From: Dasypus novemcinctus
Lineage: Eukaryota > Chordata > Mammalia > Cingulata > Dasypodidae
Direction: 5' to 3'
DNA: 64,000 bases
NCBI RefSeq assembly: GCF_030445035.2
Contig: NC_080677.1
Location: forward strand, 154,629,169 to 154,693,168
The translations under genes were made by a program, and so were the position numbers. Below, one piece after another: positions 57,913 to 64,000 of this stretch. Position 1 is the first letter of the stretch. The number at the start of each line of letters is the position of its first letter. The notes beneath the pieces were generated by a model. That model saw nothing but the letters and a program-made list of their open reading frames with translations. It searched no databases and was not told the origin of the DNA.

Positions 57913-58284
57913 AATGTGAAAATGAAAGGCTGTTTAACTATGGTATTTTTAGGAAATTTGCACTGGTTCCCTTGCCTGCACAAGAGGTGTAGAAATATAA
58001 CAACAAAGAAGACAAAATTTCCAACCTAATGGAACTCATACGCCAGAGAAGAAATACACAACAAGGAAATTAGTACATAATATAGTTTCTGAAGTGATGA
58101 GTGCAGAGAAGTAAAAGAAGAGAAGAGAATGGCAGTGGGATATCTGGGCAGGTTGTTTTATAGTGCCAGACAAGACCACAAGGTGAAAGTTGAATGGGCT
58201 GAAGTGAGGAAAAGAGCCATGCACATATCTGGGGTGAGAACATTTCAGGAAGAAGAGTAATTGCAGCAAACAGTAATATAGATC

Positions 58285-58470
58285 TTTATTATATGTGAAG
58301 CATTGTTCTGATCCCTAAATTTTTACAACAGCCCTGTGAGGGGCATACTAATATATACGTTTTTATAGGTAAGGAAACTGATGTACAGAAAGGTTAAGAA
58401 TTTGCTGAAGGTTACGTCCCTAAAATGTGGTAGCGACAGTATTTGAATTCAAGCGGTCTGTCTTAACAAG
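58285..58470 (-). mobile_element. MIR SINE, antisense
   Basis: 'tatgtgaagcattgttctgatccctaaatttttacaacagccctgtgaggggcatac' and 'aggtaaggaaactgatgtacagaaaggttaagaatttgctgaaggttac' match a reversed MIR. Confidence 0.8.
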
Positions 58471-58489
58471 TGGACTGCACTGTGCTGAA

Positions 58490-58760
58490 CCGAAGCTGGA
58501 GCAGCTCGGGACAGGGCTCTGAAGAGGCCCAGGCGCAGTAAGGCAGGGTGTTGAGAGCGCAGCGAGGAAGGGAGACTGTGGTGGGAGGTAATGCTGGAGG
58601 GTCAGGCAGGGGTTGGGCCACACAGGACCCTGGTAGGCTGTGGTGAGGTTCAGAGTTTATTCTGAGTGTGCTGGCAAACCACCGAAAGGTGTGGAGCAAG
58701 GCAGTGGCATCTTCCTGGCCTTCTATTGGATGGAGAGTTTACTGAAGGATCGTGGAAGGG
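58490..58760. mobile_element. Ancient L2-type LINE remnant
   Basis: 'aggggttgggccacacaggaccctggtaggctgtggtgaggttcagagtttattctgagtgtgctgg...gcaaggcagtggcatc' resembles an old LINE region common in mammals. Family name uncertain. Confidence 0.45.
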
Positions 58761-59061
58761 TTGGTTGTGGAAATAGGGAGAGAAGATGGTGCCCTGGACT
58801 AGGGAGGGTGGTTGTGGAGGTGATGATGAGTGGCTGAGGCCATGATTTACTTTGAAGGTAGAGCAGACAGGACCTGCCGATTTGGGGTGTGAGGAAGAGG
58901 AGAAGTGATGGCTAAAACAACGAGGAGAATGGCAGTGCTGGACTGAGAGGAAGGACTAGGGGAGAACAGGGCTTGGGAGGAAAATCACAAGTTTGGTCTT
59001 GGACAGGTTACGTATGGATGCCTGTGGACAGGGTCGTGATAGTTCTAGTGCTAGTAGAGTC

Positions 59062-59725
59062 AGCATATGTAAGTGTAAACTGTATGCCAGGCGTGGTTCT
59101 CAGCACTCTTACCAACGTTAATTCACTTAATCCTCATAGGAGTTGTGTGTGTTTATTAGACTCCTAAGGCTGCTGTAACAAAGTACTGCATACTAGCTGG
59201 CTTCTAATAATAGACATTTATTCTCTCGTCATTCTGGAGGCTAGAAGCCTGAAGTGAAGGTGTCGGCAGCTTGTTTTTATGATGGATCTAGGGGAAAATA
59301 CGTTCCGTGCCTCTCTCCTAACTGCTGGTTGTGGCCAGCAGTCCTCGGCATTTCTTGGTTTGTGGACACATCAGTCTAGCCTCTGCCTCCGTCTCCACAC
59401 GGTGTTCTCCCGTTTGGCTCCTCTTACAAGGCCACCAGTAAGTGGTTGGCTCTAGGGCCCGCCCTAGTCTAGTATGACCTCATCCCAACCTGCTTCCATC
59501 TGCAAAGGCCCTGTAAGATCACAGTCTGAGGTTCTGGGTGGACGTGGATTTTGGGAGACCCTCTTCAACTTAGTACAATGTGGTACAGACCATTACCGTC
59601 CCTGTTTTACAGATGAGCAAATGGACACATTGAGAGGTTAAAAATAACTTGCCTAAAGTCACCCAGCTTGAGCTGGGGTTTGAACCCGAGCAATCTGGCT
59701 CTAGTCCCTGTAGTGGCCTCCAGGT
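59062..59725 (-). mobile_element. MIR split by an MLT1 LTR
   Basis: The left part, 'aactgtatgccaggcgtggttctcagcactcttaccaacgttaattcacttaatcctcatagg', and the right part, 'gtccctgttttacagatgagcaaatggacacattgagaggttaaaaataacttgcctaaagtcacccagc...gggtttgaaccc', form one reversed MIR interrupted at about 59150-59577. Confidence 0.85.
59148..59578 (-). mobile_element. MLT1 (MaLR) LTR, antisense
   Basis: 'ttattagactcctaaggctgctgtaacaaagtactgcata', 'tttattctctcgtcattctggaggctagaagcctgaag', 'aaggccaccagtaagtggttggctctagggcccgccctagtc', 'cctgcttccatctgcaaaggccctg' follow the antisense MLT1 consensus end to end. Confidence 0.9.
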
Positions 59726-62090
59726 GCTTGCATTGAGAAGCACTTGGAACTCGGGGGATGGTCAGGGCTGAAGACCCACATCTGTGTTTCTGAAGAGGAA
59801 GCCTATTTTCATTCCACATCTGGGCCTTGGTTAGCAGTGGGCGGCGCTAACTGGTCCTTCCCTTCTTGATGCCATTGTTCTTGCACCAGCCTGGGCCGGG
59901 GGTTCCACGAGGCTGGGGACCACCTGGGCCTGCCACTTCTCAGTCTAGCCCCCAACCCATTGCCTGCCCTCTGGTGGCCTTCGGGCTGACTTTATACTCA
60001 GGATGTTTGTTTTGGCTTTAGGAGTTCAGAGATGAATATCTCTATCTCCACCCCCAGGAGCTGAGTGTGGGGGAAAACCTACTGGAATAAAAAGAGCAAG
60101 AGTAGACTAAATGCATACTGCTTGCCAATTAGTTCATTTGGCTCTCTGCCCCCCAGCACCCCTGACTGGAGGGAGGGTGTCAAAGGAGTAACAATGCCTG
60201 AGCAATTGCAGGATGAATTTGAGGCACCCCAAGGGTCCTTTTCAACAAAAGAAGTACCCGAAATCTCAATATTTTACTGTATTTGCATTCGTTTTATTCA
60301 GCAGTGATGTAATTTTTACCAAATGAAATAAATTCTGATATTTGAATATCACTGCGGAGTGATGAGTTTTTCCAGTTCTATTACCTCAGTGTTGACAGGT
60401 CTCACTATTGAAATAAGGGAGTTGGCTGGAAATGTTGCAGCTTTCATAATAGGGGGTGACGGAGGGGCTGTGTGAAGTATTTGGGCAGGTTTCCACTTGG
60501 CTTAAATATAGCATGCCAAAGTTCCACATACTCAAATACTGGATTAGGTTTAAGTTTCTCTGCTCATCATCTCTTTAACACTAGAAGATGTGTGCGTAGC
60601 TTTTTGTTTTTTGTTTTTTTTTGGACAGAGGGGATCTAGTGTTGTGTGTAAAAGGTAGGATTATAGTTTTATATCTCTTATAGCTGAAACATTTGAGAAT
60701 GTAGAGACTAGAATAATATACCCCCAAAAGTTGTGTCTTGTTTCTATAAATCTCTCCAGACACATCAAAACCTCAACACACTTGTCACAGTTTTCTTATT
60801 TTCTAATGAGTATTTCCAATTCGAATCATTAAAAGATTGTATGTAATTGCATTATGGTATTTTTGTATGTTTAATTGCAAAGTGTTTTCCTTACAGTAGA
60901 TACACTTATATTTTGTTCAGCTCTTAGCTTTCATTGGAAGAGTTGATTTCAGTAACCAAGTCCCCCCCATCACTGGAAACAGGAACCATTCACAAATATA
61001 AATGTAGAGATGGCCCATCTCATTTTGCAGTTTGAAAAATTTTAAATCTGTTTTGGTAATTTCTCTGAATTTAATGGAGTTGAAATGATTGCTATTTCTT
61101 CATTCCACAATTTCAGTTAGCTTTTCTAGTAACATCAGACACCCATATATGGTATAAAATAGAATTCCATATTAAATGGCTTGTTGATGGCGGAGGCATT
61201 TTCTGTTTTTTAGGTTCAGACTCCATGAGGGCAGGTTGGTGATTATTTGATTGAGTTGGACAGCTCCTAATAGAGCAAGATTAATGGTCAAGTTCTCCTA
61301 TTTGAAGACTACTACAGAAGCTACTCTGTCCAGCTTTGGCCTTATGAAATCCTAGATAACTTATAAACTTAAAATTCCTTATAATAATTTTATTTGCACA
61401 AGCAAATTTTAAAACCCTAAGAGTACTAATGTGAATATATGGAAATTGTTCTTCTAGAAAACATTGTGCCTAGTCCAGTGATAACACATACTGGACATTT
61501 AAATATGTTTCTTAACATCCCACTTCTTGTTCTTACTCTTATTTTTCCATATTTTGCAACTTGGATGTATCTTACATATTTGCAGTAATAGCTGAATGCT
61601 AGTTCGTGGTACTGATATTTAGCATCGTAAATGTTTAAGTCTTTTAAAAAATTTAAATATATAGGTAGCCCTTAATTTGGATTCATTTTCTATTTGACTG
61701 CTTAGAAATTAAAATCTTGAGACTTGACTTTTTTTCCTTCAAGTAAACACTAATGAGTAAAAATTAATAAGGCTGTGTGTGTGTGGGGGGGGCATGACTA
61801 AGCTGTATTGTCAGGGTAACTAAGTTGTCACCCTTAGCAAGCTGTATGTATACCCAAGAGGAAAATTCTTAGAGAAGATTATACAAAAAGCAGCATGTTG
61901 GTGGAAGGGATAATTTAGCCATAACTACCTGCTACCTTAGCTGTAATTCCTCTTAAGAGGTTAACACTCCACGGGGAGCATTCTTTTGTTTGGTTCTTAA
62001 ATTGCGAAACTCTTTTCTAGTTCTAAGCTGCATTGCCAGTCACCAGTCAGAAAAGAGATGATGTGACCTGGCTACTGGGGTATTTACCTC
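59726..62090. other. Unique sequence
   Basis: Mostly AT-rich after 60,300. An 80-codon plus frame (60065-60307) contains ATGCCTGAGCAATTGCAG in good start context but has no recognised domain and no convincing donor. No other feature seen. Confidence 0.45.
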
Positions 62091-62091
62091 A

Positions 62092-62312
62092 GTGGTTCTC
62101 AACTGGGCAATTCTGTCCCCATCCCTGTTGCCCCTGGGGATATTTGTCAGTGTTGATCGGTTGTCACAACTGGGGATGTGCCACTGCCATCTAATGGGTA
62201 GAGGGATGCTGCTGAAACATCCTACTATGCACAAGACAGCCCCACAACAAAGAATTATTTGGTTCAGAATATCAGTAGTATTGAGGTTGAGAAATCCTAT
62301 AATAAATAACCT
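62092..62312 (+). mobile_element. MER20 (hAT-Charlie) DNA transposon
   Basis: Terminal 'cagtggttctcaactgggca' and inverted 'ttgaggttgagaaatcc' enclose 'cccctggggatatttgtcagtgttgatcggttgtcacaactggggatgtgccactgccatctaatgggtagagggatgctgctgaaacatcctactatgcacaagacagcccc', a near-complete MER20. MER20 copies can act as placental enhancers in other eutherians; nothing here shows that this one does. Confidence 0.9.
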
Positions 62313-62865
62313 TCTTGGGATTTTTGAAGCTTTAGAAATTGAGGTGGTGGTTGTGAACAATAAATACCTGGTTTGAACAGTGGATTGTGTTGAACGGCTT
62401 TTAGTTTGTTGGGGAGCTAAGCTAATTTTAATTTGGTTCATTTATTGCATGGAAATTATTCTTGTAGCTAATATCCTTGAATTCTTTTTGTTGTTGCCAG
62501 CATGTCTAATGGCTTTTTTTTTTAAAGCTATCAAAATTTTTTCTTACTAAAATTAATTTGAGCATTATATAATCCTGGATTATAACAGTTTACTAGTATG
62601 ACTCTCCCTGAATTTTGAGCTCTCATGTTTAAATGGTTGTTCATATTTTTCAAAAATCCTTTTCACATTAATTTCATATGTGATTGTTGCATGTACATGT
62701 AGGGCATGCGTTATACTCACTAATTGACAGATAAGGAAATAGACTTAGGTCAAATGATTGGCTGTGTGTGTCAGAGGAAGTTAATCTGTTAAGCAAATCT
62801 ATTAAGACTTGTCTTGATGCTTAGTACATTTAAAAAATATATATTGTACTAAGCGTATACTAATA
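62313..62865. other. Unassigned AT-rich sequence
   Basis: No feature recognised. Ends at the LTR target duplication 'taata'. Confidence 0.45.
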
Positions 62866-63301
62866 TGGGTTCTCTAGGGGAACAATCAACAGGAGATATC
62901 TGTAAATAGTATGAGATTTTATAAAATTCTCCCACTTGACTGTGGGATGCACAAGTCCAGATTCCATGGGGAGGCTACAAACTAGGGGCTCCGATGAAAG
63001 TCCATTGAAGGTCCTTGATAAGTTTCCAGGAGAGGTTCACTGTCCAAAGATGAGCTGGGAAATTCTTTCTGAATGCTGAAATCACTTCCCCTTTTAAGGC
63101 ATTCAACGGATTGGATAAAATGTCACTAGTTGCTGATGGCAATCTCTGTGGTCAATCATAGATGTAATCAGCCATCTATGCAGTAAACTCACGGATGACT
63201 AAAGTCCATAAATATCCTTGTTTACAGTTAGCCCAGTGCTTGCTTGTCCAATCAACTGGGCACAATTACCTGGCCAAATTGACACATTAGCCTAACCATC
63301 A
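62866..63301 (-). mobile_element. Xenarthran LTR, antisense, with 5-bp duplication
   Basis: Runs 'tgggttctctaggggaacaatcaacaggagatatctg...ggcacaattacctggccaaattgacacattagcctaaccatca' (TG...CA), a 436-bp LTR whose own strand starts TGATGGTTAGG. Perfect 'taata' duplication at 62861-62865 and 63302-63306. A SINE landed directly beside its right end. Confidence 0.85.
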
Positions 63302-63316
63302 TAATATATATTTTAT

Positions 63317-63640
63317 CTTATTTATTTATTTTTATATTTTATTTCATTTTCTATTTATTTCCCTCCCTCCCCCCCGCCGCTTACGGCTTGCTTGTTGTCT
63401 GCTCTCTGTGTCCATTCCCTGCGTGCTATTCTGTGTTCTTACTTGTCTCCCTTTTTGTTGTGTCACCTTGCTGAGTCAGCGCTTGGGGGCCAGGCGGCCC
63501 TCTGTGGTGGTGGCTCCGGGTTGGGCGGCTCTCTGCGGTGTGCGAGTGAGCCTGCTTCACAAGGAGGCCCCGGGATGCGAATCCAGGGCCTCCCATGTGG
63601 TAAACGGGAGCCCAACTGATTGAGCCACAGCCGCTTCCTG
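63317..63640 (-). mobile_element. DAS-type SINE, diverged subfamily, antisense
   Basis: T-rich tail complement, 'gttgtctgctctctgtgtccattccctgcgtgc' and a right end of 'aactgattgagccacagccgcttcct'. The head differs from the other full-length copies ('aagcggctgtggctcaatcagttgggctccc' on its own strand), marking another subfamily. Duplication 'ataatatatattttat' (63301-63316) and 'ataatttgtattttat' (63641-63656). Confidence 0.9.
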
Positions 63641-63656
63641 ATAATTTGTATTTTAT

Positions 63657-64000
63657 ATTTCAGAGTTATGGAGAGAATACTTCATGACAAAGTAGTTACT
63701 GATTATGATAAAAGGGACATTGTGAATATCAATAAATAATGCAGACAATATGGAAACAGTTTAATATCAAAATACAAGAATGATTTTGCAAGAAAAACTG
63801 ATCTTACTAAATTGGCCTAAGGAATTAAAAGAATTCTAGAATTTGACAAATTAAAATGTTACTTTCTTCTTTGCTTTACTAGACTTCAGTGTAGTTAGCC
63901 ATGTACAGCTATTAGGATTTTTCTAAAATTTCTCTAAAATTTGCGCTTAGAACACAAGTGGTAGAATAGTTTTCAGAAACATTTATTCTTAATCCAGCTG
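63657..64000. other. Unassigned sequence at window end
   Basis: A short plus frame after 'atatttcag' reads VMERILHDKVVTDYDKRDIV and stops within 23 codons. Weak acceptor, not called as an exon. Confidence 0.35.

Noticed and set aside
63657-63730. Plus-strand exon after 'atatttcag' at the window end
   Set aside because: The pyrimidine tract is weak and was partly rearranged by the SINE duplication, and the frame closes after about 23 codons.

Overview
This is mammalian nuclear DNA, almost certainly from a xenarthran and most likely the nine-banded armadillo (Dasypus). The best evidence is several copies of an approximately 330-470 bp tRNA-headed SINE of the armadillo DAS type, with a head reading like 'gcggacttggcccaatgga...ggttcaaac' and an A-rich tail. 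There are also LTRs (ends like 'ggctgactaata' or 'tgatggttagg') that I associate with xenarthran genomes, alongside placental-wide MIR, L2-like, MLT1, MER5A and MER20 elements. No bacterial operon, CRISPR array or rRNA/tRNA gene was seen.

Layout. 1-20.6 kb is gene-poor: three LTRs with 4-5 bp target duplications (TSDs), a back-to-back pair of MaLR LTRs, MIRs and small L1 pieces. 20.6-30.5 kb is an old antisense L1 broken by a SINE dimer, a degraded class I (gammaretrovirus-like) endogenous retrovirus and another SINE. 30.5-36.3 kb is mostly unique AT-rich DNA with one ambiguous exon candidate. 36.3-47.1 kb is a nested transposon stack: a solo LTR, then an old sense L1 split by a younger L1 that itself carries a truncated L1 and two head-to-tail SINEs, then an LTR carrying a further SINE. 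49.05-50.8 kb is a truncated antisense L1. 51.3-52.0 kb holds a candidate minus-strand last exon with 3'UTR and AATAAA. 55.8-56.9 kb is a clear CpG island with a CRE, an NRF1-like repeat, ETS/Sp1 motifs and possible first exons pointing both ways. 57-64 kb is unique DNA with MIR, L2-like, MLT1 and MER20 pieces, then an LTR and a SINE side by side.

How the parts relate. The only convincing cellular regulatory unit is the CpG island, read as a probable bidirectional promoter. A minus-strand first coding exon (56,211-56,342) and a minus-strand last exon (51.3-51.97 kb) could belong to one gene, but their splice phases do not join directly, so at least one exon would be missing, and I do not recognise the protein. 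Open frames elsewhere are mostly translations of SINEs, LTRs, L1 antisense strands or the CpG island, and were not called as genes. I found no previously undescribed multi-gene system. The points most worth checking are the promoter/exon set, the L1 with an apparent 3' transduction, and the ERV that begins at its primer-binding site without a 5' LTR.
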